From Ptiloglossa arizonensis (Eukaryota; Arthropoda; Insecta; Hymenoptera; Colletidae), in contig NC_135054.1 in the NCBI RefSeq assembly GCF_051014685.1, positions 9,924,001 through 9,988,000 on the forward strand: 64,000 bases of DNA, given 5' to 3'. Made by a program: the position numbers and the translations under genes. Within the stretch, counting starts at the first letter, position 1, and every line of letters starts with the position of its first letter. The notes under the pieces are model-generated. The model made no database searches, was not told where the DNA came from, and was given only the letters and a program-made list of their open reading frames with translations. Below, one piece after another: positions 1-13,900 of this stretch.

Positions 1-519
1 TTTATTATAATACCTGAAAATTTGTTTAAGGGCTGAGCAAAAGATCTCAATGAAATAGAATTCAAGATTTTACTTTTAAAGTAGAAGTATATTTTTGAAA
101 AAAATGACTCAATCAGTAATTAAATCAAAAATTAAAAAAGTAAAACAAAATCTTAGTGTAATATAAATACAATAAAATATATTCGTACCTGAGACTCAAC
201 ATTAAAAAACAAAACATAAATTTTTCAATTTCTCTAAATATAAAACATGAATGTATCCTGGTAAATTTAATAATATTATACATTGCTATAGCATAATATT
301 TTGACATAAATTGCTTTAAATACTAATACTCAAAATATATGTATGTTTGTGCTACTTTACTCTACATAGAGATCAAATGCTACTGATACAGTAAACCAGT
401 TCTGTATCAATTGGAACCTTATGTTTTGTTATAATTAATTAATGAACATATTTAATAACAAAATGTTTATAAAGATACACTTTTCCATACACAAAACTCA
501 TTGATTATCCTAAGATATC
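1..519. other. AT-rich flank, no gene seen
   Basis: This AT-rich stretch lies downstream of the minus-strand HD-like gene and probably holds its 3' UTR and intergenic DNA. The short open frames here show no recognisable protein and no splice structure. Confidence 0.5.
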
Positions 520-1408
520 CTAAGATAACAATTCAACTTCAGCTTGTATATTTTGTCGTGCTTGTTCTTCATATTTTTCGCGAAATTCCTTTGTGGCAAA
601 AATATTTGGAATCTGCACAAAGTTCTGCAGCACCTAATTTCCAATAAACATATAGAAACAATGTCATACGTGTTTATAAGATACATAAATATATGTATAT
701 TCTTATTAAATTATATTATTACCTTTAAACGCAATGCAGTATACATTGGTTCACTAAGAAAAGAATATTCTCCGCGTATTTTTTCTCTATAGTCTGCATA
801 ACTTTCTGATGAAGAACCTAACACAGACATATCCAAATCTAAAAAATAATGAGCATCTTCACTACCAAAGGCACCTCCAATTTTATGTGCATCTGTACTA
901 TGTGTTGCAGCTACTTTAAGAAGTTCGCAAGCTTCTTCTCTTAATTCTGCATCCTATATGTGTATAAGAAAATAGTTTACAAATTTTATGTTAAACAGTT
1001 TATTGGTGATAATATTAATTCAGTACTGTAAAATTATAATTACAGCAGAAATTCCAGCTTCATCCGCAAATGCACTAAAATGCTCCAAACTCTTGTTTTC
1101 ACCATCTAAAGCTTTGGGATCATATTCAAAGCTATAACATAATTGGAATTTATTTGACATTACTCATATATTTTACTTTATAATAACACTTACTTTTGAA
1201 AGAACAAGGCAAGTAGTACAGCTTGGGGATTCTTTAAATTATCTTTAATCTCATAATAACAGTTTAACTTCTCACGAAGTGAATCTAAATTATGATAAGT
1301 ACGTTTCTCCTCAGAATAAGCTTCTTGCAATTTTGTGAACCATACATCACAAACTGCACTATCTAAAGCTTCGGTTGCTTCTTTCCAACTCTCTTCTATT
1401 GATGCCAT
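520..1408 (-). CDS. HD-superfamily phosphohydrolase-like protein with degenerate HD motif
   Basis: Four exons on the minus strand: 1408-1194, 1131-1044, 953-723 and 633-520. They join in phase to give 215 residues. The protein follows the layout of the predicted metal-dependent HD-superfamily phosphohydrolases (the COG4339 type): YHNL at residues 38-41, then FF-x-x-EYDP near 69-77, then [19 protein letters not shown] and YREKIRGEY in exon 3. In bacterial members the second motif reads FHD-x-x-YDP; here it is FFQNFEYDP, so the histidine and aspartate that give the superfamily its name are missing. The second exon junction falls inside the changed motif, and both sides are clean GT..AG sites, so a mis-splice is unlikely. 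Metal binding and catalysis are therefore doubtful. The biological role is unknown. The gene is divergent from PIGG, with about 1.2 kb between the starts. Confidence 0.8.
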
Positions 1409-2632
1409 TTCTTTCTGGAATTACATTAGATATTGCCAACTACTATTCAAAACACTTTACTACAAATTTAATTTTTTTATATAATTAATATATATTATTT
1501 CCAACTTTAATAAAAACAAATATTGTTTATGAATAAAAAGGAATAATAATTCCTGTGGAAAAACAAAAATTTATAGGAAATAAAAAAGGACTATTGTTTC
1601 CTTAATTTCGGCATACTCACGGTATATTAAATGTGCCAAGCAATGTGATAGTTCAACTTAGAAGTGAAAAGCAAGAAATTATGCTTTATAGAAAATTCTG
1701 ATTACCGATACATAATGCGTCGCTGCGAATGTCCACTGACTGAGCGAATTCTACTTGATAAAATAAAGTCCGCTTCCACTTATTGATCGGATTGTGTTCG
1801 CGTTTTATCAACGAAATACAACGCAATTTGTAATTAGTATTCCTTATATAAAATGATTCCATATGCATCCAATTTTTGTAAAAGATATAATTAGAACATT
1901 TAACAAATGTAAATATTTGAATGAGAAAAGAAATTTAACTCTTTGCTCGCAAAATATAATTTACAAACAATTCTATTAAAGTTGCGACTAGTTGGTAAGA
2001 CTTGTCAGAATGTTGGACTTCCCTATGTATAAGTACAAATTGTTCGTTAATAATTGTAATTATATGAAAATGTTATTTTCACTCTAATTATTGAATACAT
2101 GAAATATATTGCTACATAATTTTGAAAATTTTCGACAATTATTATTTATAGAAAACATTTTATTATCCGTAATTTTATACATGTACATAGGTACATACCT
2201 TACAATTTATCGTCTCTGCAAAAGGGATGAATTATGTTTGCCATGTGTTTGTACTATGAAAAAATTCTGGATATTATTGGAAATAAATTGAAAAACATTT
2301 CGTTATAACCTAAAATATAAAGTATAACAATTTATTTATCGAAGCAATTTTTTGGTCTTCTCAAGGTTAACCTTTAAATTATTTGAAATGGTAGAAATTG
2401 TTATGCGAATGAAATTTATAATGTTATAAATACGTTATAAAATCGGTAAAGTGACAAAAATGAGAGGTACAGTAATAAGTACAAAATTATTTTCTGACAT
2501 AATGTAATAGTTAACCACTTATTTGTACAAAGATTTATAATAATATTGTTATAATTTATATTCTTTGTTTCTATAGCATAAAAACATTTTTTAAAGCTAC
2601 ACATTTTCTTTTCTTTGATTATAGAAAAGGAA
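1409..2632. promoter_or_regulatory. divergent intergenic region between HD-like gene and PIGG
   Basis: About 1.2 kb separates two start codons that face away from each other. It should hold both promoters and any untranslated first exons. A pyrimidine tract followed by TTATAG lies just before the PIGG start codon, so PIGG may have an upstream non-coding exon. No TATA box or conserved motif could be assigned. The short open frames here have no recognisable content. Confidence 0.4.
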
Positions 2633-5600
2633 ATGGATAAAACTATTATCATACTATTTTATGTAATTTTTGTTGGACCTTTGTCAATTGCATTATTTTT
2701 ATATGGATTCTTCCCTTTGATAAATTATGATAATACTATAGCTACTGAGAATAATATTCCAAAATTTGTTGAAAATGTGAGGTGAGCCATCCAAATTTCA
2801 TAAGAAAGGGTAAAAGGATACCTTTAAAACATACTTTTATCACATCAAATTAATATTTTAAAAGTGTTAAATATGATTTACAGAGTAAAGATAGATACAT
2901 TGTATCAGCCTATGGTAACAAAATTGATCATTATGGTTATTGATGCTTTGAGGTGGGATTTTATAACAGGATCAATTGGAAAAGTAGCTATGCCTGTAAC
3001 AAGTAGCCTTATAGCAAATTCTTCAGGTTGTTTATTTCAAGCTAAAGTAGAGCAACCAACTGTTACAATGCCTAGAATAAAGGTACTATACATTAAGTAA
3101 AATAAGTTTAACTCTTTATATTTTTAAGAATATATAATATATAGAAACTGGCAATTTATATATATGTAGGCAATCACAACTGGTACAATTCCTAGTTTCA
3201 TTGATATAGCCTTAAATTTTGGGAATGAATCAGTTACTTGTGACAATGTGCTTCTTCAGGCAAAAAGATATGGCTATAAGTCAATATTTTATGGGGACGA
3301 ATCTTGGCTTAAATTGTTTCCTTCTATATTTGATCGTTATGATGGTACTGAATCATTCATTGTAACAGATTTTACTGAGGTACTTTATTATAAAATTTTC
3401 ATGAAATTAGTACATATGATTATTTATAATTTGATACAAATTTCAAATTTAGGTTGACAATAATGTGACTAGACATTTACATAGAGAATTACATAGTAAT
3501 AATGATTGGTCAATAATGATTCTTCATTACCTAGGAATTGACCATATTGGTCATGTTTATGGACCATTTAGTCCACTTATTACAACTAAACTTAAAGAAA
3601 TGGATAATGTAATTGCAAAAATTCATTCAAAAGTTCAAGAATGGGTAGGTGCAGTAAATTTCCTTTAATAATTGTTATTTATTTATTAAACTGCATTGAT
3701 TGAATATCATAAATCAATAAATTAAAGTAAAACAATGATCTACCATATTTGTAAAGATAGTGTAAACTTGTTCTTCAGAAACAAAATAATGATTCTTCTT
3801 TGTTTATTATCTGTGGGGATCATGGGATGAGAAATTCTGGAGGTCATGGTGGTTCAACCATGTCGGAAACAACTGTACCTTTTATTGCAATTGGTGGAGA
3901 ATGTATGCAAAATCACAATCAATTTACAGAAATAGCACAAATTGATATTGCATCCACATTGTCTACTATTTTGGGTGTACCAATACCATTTTCTAATTTA
4001 GGAACCATTTTTTTGGACACTTTATACAACTTGCCTATTTCAAAACAATTATTCATACTTTATTATAATGCAAAACAATTATTCAATCATTTTCAACATC
4101 TAAATGATTATAAATCTAAATGTGAGTAAATTGGTCATATTTACTTAACTTTTATAATTCCTTGAATGATACAATATATGGCATATTTGGTATAAATCTC
4201 TTTGCAGATGCATATCAAAAATATCTAGAGGCAATAAAACTTCATAATGCTTGGTTAACTACTAAAGATCATCAAAGTGACATGGCAGATGACATTGTAC
4301 TTTCTTATAAGATTGCACTTAAAGGAATGAAAGAAGCATGTACAAAAAGCATAATAAAATATGATTTTTATATGATAACAGTAGCCATATTTTTCTTATG
4401 TCATGTAAGAATTTGAATTAAATTTATAACAAATATTATGAAATCATATCTATATGTAAATTTAATAATTCTTTCAGATCATTTGTATTTTAATAGTAAA
4501 CAAATTTTATACATCTGTTGCATTAAAAAGTACTATTTTCTTAATCATTTTAAACACATCCTTATGGATATTAATAAATTACATTTGGGAAAATGAAAGC
4601 ATATCATTACTCTGTACAAGGAATTTGATTACCATTGCGATAATATTATTTATAATAATTGTTTTAACTACAAATTGTTATTTACTTGCCAAAATTAGTT
4701 ACATCAACTTTTTCAAAATTGAGGTAAATAGAATACAATAATATGTAACAAATGTTTATACACTTTATTAAAATCTTATTTAAAAACTAGAAAACAGAGA
4801 ATGGTGTAGGAAGATGGCTGTTTCCATTTAGTGCATTTGCACATGCAATTAGCCTTAGTAGTAGTAGCTTTGTGGAGGAAGAACATCAAATTTGGTATTT
4901 CTTTTGGGTCACTCTTCTTATGCTACTGCTTTACAATTCTACTACAAAATTTTGTTTACATTTGCGATTGTAAGGAAAGTTTCATTACAGTAAAAAGTAT
5001 TAAATTATGTATTAAAATTTTTTATTTTAATTATCAAATTCTAGTTACAGAAACAATAAGCAGTATTTGTATGCACAAAGTTGTATTCAACTTTTCTTAC
5101 TACTAATAGGACATAGAATTCTTAGGAAATTAAATAGTACTGGGGATAAGTATGCTCATCTTCCAGATATAGCTGGGTTCTTGATGGAACAAGAAAGCAT
5201 GTTAGGCATGACAGTAGTGCTTATTACTGGTAATTAAATAATAAATAATTATTTAATATGATAACATTATAAACACATTTTTAAGTACATAATGTGTTTT
5301 CTTAGCCCTTACACTCTTGGTATGGCTTGATTTTGTACATGAGGACAAAAAACACAAACAATGGTCATTACTGTTTAATGCAGTAATGAGTGTATGTATT
5401 TACCTTCGACATATGCAGAACAATAATGTTGTCAAAATACCATTATATCCTCAGTCTAGGTAAGATAATTGCTTTCATTGAAAATTTATGGAAATACTGT
5501 ATACAGTCAGTGCATTCCTTTGTTACAGAGGAAAATATGAAGCACAAATTTTTTGGGCCTTACTGGCAATAAACTTTGTAAATTATATGTATCGTGTGAT

Positions 5601-6384
5601 ATTTATAATCAAATATGATAAGACAATGTTTTTAAAAATTATGTTATCTTTTATTATCCGAATATGGATTATGACTACAGCGGTGCTACATCGGCCATAT
5701 AATGTGATCCTCTTGGCATTTCAAATCATTTTTAGTAGTATTATTCGGATAATAATAAAAGATAATAATATGCAAGAAACAAATACGTTTATATATACTT
5801 GGATTGGCAATATATTTTATTTTTATCAGGTAACAATCAATTATAAAGAACTTTTACAATTAATGTAATTGAATTTTAAATATAAATCCACTTATCTTCA
5901 GGGAAATTCAAATAGTTTGGCGACTGTTGATGTAAACGCGGGTTATGTTGGTATAGAATCGTATATGCCATTTGTTAATGGGTTACTACTAATAATTAAT
6001 ACCTATTCTGCACCTGTATTGGCTTATCTTTTGCTTATTTACCATACAGTATTACAGTATCCGAACGAGTGAGTAGCTTTAAAGTTTTTTTCCAATCATT
6101 AAAATTTATTACAGTATAATGCACTCTTATAAAATTATATATTTCTTTTCAGTACATATGAAATTATTACAGAAACTAGTAAAACATATGTCAAGTGGAG
6201 ATTGATACCACTAACTCTTTATACAATTATAATCAGTATTCACCGTCATCATTTATTTATATGGTCAGTGTTCTCACCAAAATTATTCTATGAAGCTGTA
6301 CACTTCACTATTATTTGTTTTGTTACATTTATCATACTAATTTTAGTTATAATACAAAAGATAATAAATAATTGTAATAGATGA
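2633..6384 (+). CDS. PIGG: GPI ethanolamine phosphate transferase 2 (PIG-G)
   Basis: Thirteen exons (2633-2781, 2884-3082, 3170-3379, 3453-3644, 3779-4121, 4208-4404, 4478-4723, 4791-4969, 5051-5229, 5306-5459, 5529-5829, 5902-6068, 6153-6384) splice in phase to 915 residues, close to the vertebrate length. The family adds ethanolamine phosphate to the second mannose of GPI anchors in the ER membrane. The N-terminal signal anchor is followed by the alkaline-phosphatase-type catalytic domain: VIDALRWDF, PTVTMPRIK with the likely nucleophile threonine, YGDESW, EVDNNVTRHL, LGIDHIGHVYGP and CGDHGM. PIG-O differs at these motifs, which is why PIG-G is chosen. The multi-spanning C-terminal half carries SSSFVEEEHQIWYF, a PIG-G/N/O landmark, and NSTGDKYAHLPDI. 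The exon 5 donor is placed at GTGAGT (4122), because using the next GT breaks the frame. Exon 10 is taken as continuous to 5459. Confidence 0.95.
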
Positions 6385-7976
6385 TGCAATATTTAGTGTT
6401 GAATTTTTTTAACCGAAACACAGTATAATTTAATATCTTAAATTAATTATTAATTAAGAAAGAATTGGTATAGTATATTTTTTAGAGTAACATAAAATGG
6501 GAAAATTACAAAAGTCAACCAAAAAAGTACAAAATATATCAAGGAAAATTTTATTTTGAATTTTAAAATTATTTTACAATTATTTACATTTATTTAAATT
6601 TCCCAACAATTTCTATAAAAATCAAACATAAAAAGAACTTTTAGTAATACACGTATAGTAGCAATTTCGTAAAAATACTTTCTCTACAATTGCAATTATT
6701 CAACTACTTTATAAAGCTCGAACTGTAAATGCTTTATACATATATGTTCACCTTTTAACTATACATTGTTGTATAACAGATGATATACACAATGGAATTG
6801 AAATACTTAAGCGTATAAAATTGTTTTTAATATAATTAATTTGTAAAAACAGAATACAGTTCAAATTAACTGAGAGATAAAATTTTATCACAAATTACAT
6901 CGAAATGTTGCAATATTTCTTATATTCTGTAATGATTTTCTATCTTAAATTGTAACTCATTCTTCGGTTACTTTATAAACACAAATTATTGTAATTTACA
7001 AAGCCACTTATTAAATAGTCATGCAAAATAGATATTCTAAAAAAATTTATTAAAGCAGGATCCTACTTCAATTTCTAAAAATAAATTACTTTCTATAGGA
7101 ACACAACAAGATTGAAAAGATGTAACATTATATTTATATGTATTTGTTATGAATAATACTAAAATTATTAAATCTAAATAGCAGTAGTATTTGAATGCTT
7201 TAAATACTACTTTTTTTTCATTATTTCTGCCTTTTAAAACAGCACATCTTAAGTAAGAAAAACCCAAATACAAGTAAACAATTCATCATACTCTATATAA
7301 ACTTTGATTTTTATGTGCTTCAAATGTATTGAATTGAAATTAAACTTCCTAATTAATACGTTAAATTTAATTATTTAAATAAATATTTCTTAATAGATTT
7401 TACTTTTTCACAAAAATGTAAAGAATTTAAATAGTAGTTATACAAATTAAAATTATAAAAGAATATTGCGCATCACTTGTGTACAATATTTATAATTAAG
7501 TACATGATACCTTGTAAGCTCGAAATAGTAAATGTTACGCTTTGTAGCATATCAAATCTTAAAATGTAAAATATTATATCCATATTATACAAAAATAGAA
7601 ATACTTTAATATTTACTTATCAAGTTATGAAAACAATTCTACGCGTTTTAAAAATGTCCTGTATCAAGTGCTAATGTTTTGCAAGGCTGTAAAATTTCCT
7701 GCAGTTATATTTTTAAATAGAAGATTTAAAACATTTTTAAAGTGTCAAACAATTTATAACTATCCAAAATAAGTGATACATTTCATTGTAACATTATCTA
7801 GATAAAGTTACATTCTTTGATAATTGTTAGTCTTCAGTATGTTTATAATAAATAACTAATAAATTAAAGAGTGTGATGATTTTCACAATATAATACAGTA
7901 ATGGTATTATGTGAAAATTTGAGTATTCCAATGTTTATAACCTCCTGACTTTTTATTTTACCTGGTTTAAAATTCT
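6385..7976. other. convergent AT-rich intergenic region
   Basis: This DNA lies between the 3' ends of PIGG and TMEM94, so it holds both 3' UTRs. It is very AT-rich with many short stop-interrupted frames. No RNA gene, mobile element or further gene was recognised. Confidence 0.5.
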
Positions 7977-10900
7977 TTAAAATGGTGAATTCATTCCAAG
8001 CTTTGTACCAAATTCTAGTCGAGCTCTTTTCTGATATCTTACATTTACTCTGAAAAAAATTGACCATAAATTAAGAATTTAATTTTAAACTGATATATAC
8101 TTACTTAATTTCTTGCCATTTAATTAATTCATTAATTGCAAAGATGAACGGCAATGATACTAAGAAAAATAGAGGAAGGTGAATAGGAAAGTCTTCAATC
8201 TTTTGGCCCTCTTCTCTCCAAAACTTACAAAACACAGACCCTGAGAATGCTGCTTGTGCGCACAATCTGAAAAAATAATATTAAGAATATAAGAATTTAA
8301 ATTCTATAATTGTTATAGAAATCTATGAATCCTGAACTTACACTATAAATGCACTTAAAAACCACACAAAGTTGTTAAAAGGTTGCTTTTTCCAAATAGA
8401 ATATTCTCTATGTACAAAGCCTATGGATATAGTTACTGCAAAGAAATATTAAATACTTGTATATTGAATTGTTAAATGAAGTATTAGAATGCCTTTAAAT
8501 ATCAATAAGGTATACCTAAGTGTAAAACTAACAACGTCAGAGCAAAATGTTGTATCGCTAACATGACATTTGGTTTAGCACCCCAACCACCCCAAGAAAC
8601 CTCCCCATGTGAATCAGGATACACATAGAGGCATTTTGAGTCTGTCGTCGTATAAGTAGGGCATAAAGTTAAAAACGAAATACACTGTGATAAAACTATC
8701 GTTACAACTGTCGGTAAAAATTTACTGCCGTAACACCACAGAACAAACAATGCAACCTGTAAGATAAAAGATATAGCACGAGGACTAAAACGAACCCAAA
8801 TCAAATTTCTAAATTCTTACCTGACCATTTACGGTACATTGATTTTTACCCGTAGCATGCTGCATTATGGTAGGATCTTTCGGCGTAGCAATCATCGATA
8901 TTGATAACATTGGAATGATTAAACAACTCAACCATAAGACTTGATCAACAGAGAATAGTGGTGGTAGAAGTAAGAAACCAGATACAGCTTGAGTAAATGA
9001 AAGAGTAACTGTACAACAGAGCCAGAATTGTACACAATTCCAGAGGCATTTCATGTAATGACGAGCCTATATATATATATATATGTATATGTATATTAAA
9101 TATTAATATCAAACAGTTAATATTAATAATTACGTTAAAACTGAGAATTAACCCATTGGACTTGAATATTTTCAAATTAAAAGTATTAATAGTATTATAC
9201 ATTTTCTGTTTAAAAATATTACATTCGAAATAATCAATTTCGAAGGGTTTAAAGATTTCATGTATATTAATTTACCTCCATAATCAAATGGAATACTGCG
9301 ATCGGATCTTCACGTTTAACGCTTAACGAGCAAGCAATCGAATTTAATGCTCTACTTAAATCAACGGGAGATGGACCTTGGTCTTCTCTAGTTGGGGATA
9401 GTACAGGAACTCTTTGACAAACTTGTGGATATAATGGTTCCACTGCCACTCTAAAATCGGACAAGTTATGAAAATACAAAAATATATTTTAACGCCATTT
9501 TGTGCTTGAATATTGTACAAAACAGTTGAGCAGCAATTGTTTGATAATATTTTTCTTTCAATTAAATTTTATATAATCGCACTTTACGCGTAAATTTGTA
9601 TAAAAATGGTAGACATTGTTGAAGTTTGTCGCTGTAGAGAAAAAAGTATAGAGAAACCTCAATATTCAATATTTCAAAACAAGAATTTATTATATCTACA
9701 GCCGTATACAAGGCATTCTATATCATATAATAGACCTTATAAGAAACCAACCATTAAAACTGAATCAGATACAACATATGGTAGATCCTACATGCAATAT
9801 GACCACGTTCCTAAGCAAAGATTCAATTATGGAGATCATGAGAAAATAGTAGTTAAAAGCACTGAAAAGCTTGAGTCTGATACAGTGTATAAGTTATCTT
9901 ACCAAGCTTCAAACGGAAAAATACCGAAACCTTTTATCCCAAAATCATGTTTATCTATTAATGGATCACATGATATGACAACTATTCATATGGTATCTTA
10001 TATGGATCCTGGATGTGTGAAAATAAAGCGTTATAAACCATATCAAGGAAAAAATCTTCATCTTTCACCAATAGGCTATAAAACAGTTACAAAGGAATCG
10101 TATCAAAATTTTGCTATGCCTATTGTCAAAAGACCAAGAAAACCAGAATTCTGGCAAACTAAATCGAAAACGGATTACCAGACCACAAGTCGTTTATCTT
10201 ACCAATGTATAGTATCAGTTGTTAACAAGATTCATGTAGTACCTAAACGACCAATTATTTCTGCTCAAATTGAAAAAGACACAGTCTATAAAATGAGTTA
10301 CAAAATTCCAGGTCGTTTTGTGAACAAGGAAAACGAAATTTATGAATAATCTTTTATCTTGTATGAAATATATATTTGATAACTTAATTTTAACTTGGAT
10401 TGATTTAAATATTTATATTTACATAGCGAGATAAATATTATAGAATGTATCCTAACTTTAAATAAAAAATATTAATTACTTACCCTGCATCTGCTTGCAT
10501 AAAAATAGGCATATTCTCTGCATTAGCAGAGGAACCTAGAACACAAACAACTTCTCCATAGTCTTGCATGATATGCAACATTTCTCTTGTAACAGCAGTG
10601 TTGCAGTCAGTAAACAAAGATACCAAGAGGGGTACATTGTCTATTAATTCTATATGAGGTCGAATTTTATCAATACCTCGCGGTAGTTTTGCCTGAAATA
10701 TATATAAAAAGTTTAAGTTTAAAACTTATATTTTTTCAGGTAAAAAATAGTTCTTACAATTTGTATAGGCACTTACTCTGTTTGATAAATCAAAATTTAC
10801 AGGAGCACTCTGTTCTGTGCTATCTGTGAGACAACTCAGTGATCGCCATGCTTCTTGTCCAGATCCTAAATCTACACTTTGCACAAGTACACTATCTTCG

Positions 10901-13900
10901 CTTCTTACTGTGTCCTGTTCTCTGTTAGAAATTATTTCATCATTGAATATTTTAGAGTTATTTTTTATTTTAAAGTTATTGCAAAAGACACGACACAACA
11001 ATAAATGAATTAACTATCTGGAAGTATATAAAGTTCAAGCATATTTAAAATGGTAACTGAATTAATAAAACAGTTTATTTGTTAATTATAGGAGTGAAAG
11101 AAGTCTAGTCTATTCAAAAAAGGAAAGGGAGAACAAAAAATAATTACGAAAAGAGTGACGATCCGGTTCTCGTAATCCTTTGTACTAGGTGATTTAGACT
11201 GGCATGCAAATTCAAAATAATATTATAACATACAGTATTTAAAAATTAGCATCATTTAATATAACGTGAAACAAACCTATGGCTCATAGCGCTTTTAACT
11301 TGAGATAATCCTGCATCATTCCACTGTGTAGTCTCGTCATCAAATTTTACAGTAGAAAAATCTGTATTTATAGCACTTGGCGCAGACATACTCATGGCAC
11401 GGCTATTATCCAAATTTGTGCTACAATGTAAAATAAATTATACTATGGAAAAGTCATTTTCCCATTATCCGTCCATGCAGGATATTTTTGGAACACAAAC
11501 ACATCAATGCAGCATATATATGCAGCAGAAATGTATGAATGCATGCTCATAACTTTTGAGTCAGCAATTGTTTATTTAAATATTGTATCGAGAAGCAAAA
11601 GCACGATTCTCAATCGAAAATAGATACGTATAATAAATAACAAAGTAATAAATAACAATGAATGTTTTAGTGTTTATGTGTGATAAGAGGGTAATATGTA
11701 ACATACCGAGGAGAGACACGATTAAGCAAGTGGCTGGCCTCATCCATGCAGGAGTAATTATGTTGATGAGATTGGGCCGAGGGCGTGGGTGAGGACATGG
11801 CTGCTGCCTGGCTCACCCACCAACCCACTGGACTCTCGGACCTAATATTGGTGTGTTAGTTACATACATTTATTTGTGTATTTTATGTATGTTATGATAT
11901 AATATGAAATATTAACATATGTGCATGGAATAACTGTAAGTGTACAAATGTCGCTTAATATTGAATCTGCTAATGAAAAAGCTATTAAACTCTATAAAGT
12001 GGTTGCCAGTAACTACTGGCATAAATACAACCATTTTAACTTAATGCTCTAATCATTAATATAATAGAATATATGAAAAAATTTGAAAGAAAGGATACTT
12101 AGATTTTAAATTTCATTATAATACGTATCAATCACAAGATTAAAGGGAAAACATCAGGTCATTGCATCCAAAGAACTTTAAATTCTATAAACCGGTAATT
12201 GCAATAAAAATATTAATAAAGAGCGTAACGAATAAACATGCAAATTAGTAACAGTAATGAAAGAAAGAGGTATAGACAAACATATACGATGGGGTCATGT
12301 GTGGATATCTCTCCAGCCATTGCTGTCTCCTGTAATGTACATGCATATTTTACATTCACATCCATAGTTATGACGAATAGCTAGTTAAACAAGATCAATA
12401 TCAATCACCACCATTTATTTTAGATTTACAACAGATTAGAGAAAAGACACTGAGAAATGACATATCCAGTTTAATTGACGAAAAAATAATTATAACACCA
12501 AGAACGTATAATTAGTGTAATACTTTGTGTTGAATATGTTTTGTACACAGACTTTACACGTATATAATATAACATATTTATACTTTCCAACGTGAGGACA
12601 TGCCCCAAACTTTTTAGATTAATCCATAAGCAAAATAAAGCAAAGCAAAGTAATTTATAGACATTGATCAGCATTAAAAGAATATAGATATAGTACCTAG
12701 CCCTTTCACTGAGCAATGATATATGACAATTCCATCCACTTTCAAGTCCCATTTTCTCCGAAAACACGCGTGATCTTAATTCGTTCTCTTTGCTAAAGTG
12801 AACGAAACGGATACAAGCTCTGTCAAGTTGTTCGATTAATTGTACCTGTTAAACATTCTGTACAATTTTCTCTAACACTTAATTGTAATTATGTTCAATA
12901 TATTGATTGTAATCATATATCTTACCATATCCGTTTGTGCTTGATATTGCATAGTCACCATTCCAATAAAAACTTGATTACATTGAATATCGAAACAACT
13001 TTCAACATCGTTCACATTATCGTCTTTGTTTTCATTGCACAGTAAAGAATCTATAGAAATTTGCGCAAACATGAGCTAATTAAATATTTTACGCAGTTTG
13101 TAGACTAACAAGTAACACAATTTTGGTGCTTACCAGTTGAATGAAATTGTCCAAGTATGCCTTTTATCCTGGGATCAAGAACATTTCTAAAATCCCAAGG
13201 TAATGGTGTAGGACTTCTATGAGGTGTATACAAATGTTTGCTATCTGCAGGAAGTTCCAAATATATTTTAGACATTTTATTGTTAATACCACGTGTCAAT
13301 GGTCTATAAGCAAATGCAGTGCAATATGATGTTAAGCTTGTCCTTTGGTAAAAATCTTGCACTTTTTTTCTAAAATACATATACAGTAATTATAAAATAT
13401 ATAGGTGCAAATATCTTTGTAACAATTAATATTTTTAAGTACCTATCAGATGCAGAAAGTGGACAAAGATCATGACCATCCCAAAATTCAATACAGGAAT
13501 CCAAAATTATATCTGCTGTACCCTGTGTCAGCAATTGTAAACCACCTCCACTGCGTTCTTTGACTACCACAGCAACCATATGAGGAAAAGGAAATTTTAA
13601 TTTCGTTGCAATACTCAAAGAGCGTGCGAACTTTATATCTCGTCTAACCATTTCTGGTTGCTGCAATAAAATGTATAACATTTTAATAATATCTCTTATG
13701 AAAAATTAACGAGAACTACTTGAACAATAGGCTAGACTTACAACGTGTCTGAACGTAGATAATTGTTGCTCTAATTGAAATATGTGTTGTGCCTGGTCTT
13801 GGAAACCTATCTGCTTTGCCAACTCGCATAGACACCTATATTAAGCACATGTTGGATGTTAATGTTAGACTGGTCATTATTTCAGTAAAAGAAAGAATAG

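Noticed and set aside
4122..4130. Alternative PIGG exon 5 donor 4 bp downstream (GTAAAT)
   Set aside because: It shifts the frame in the next exon; GTGAGT at 4122 keeps it open.
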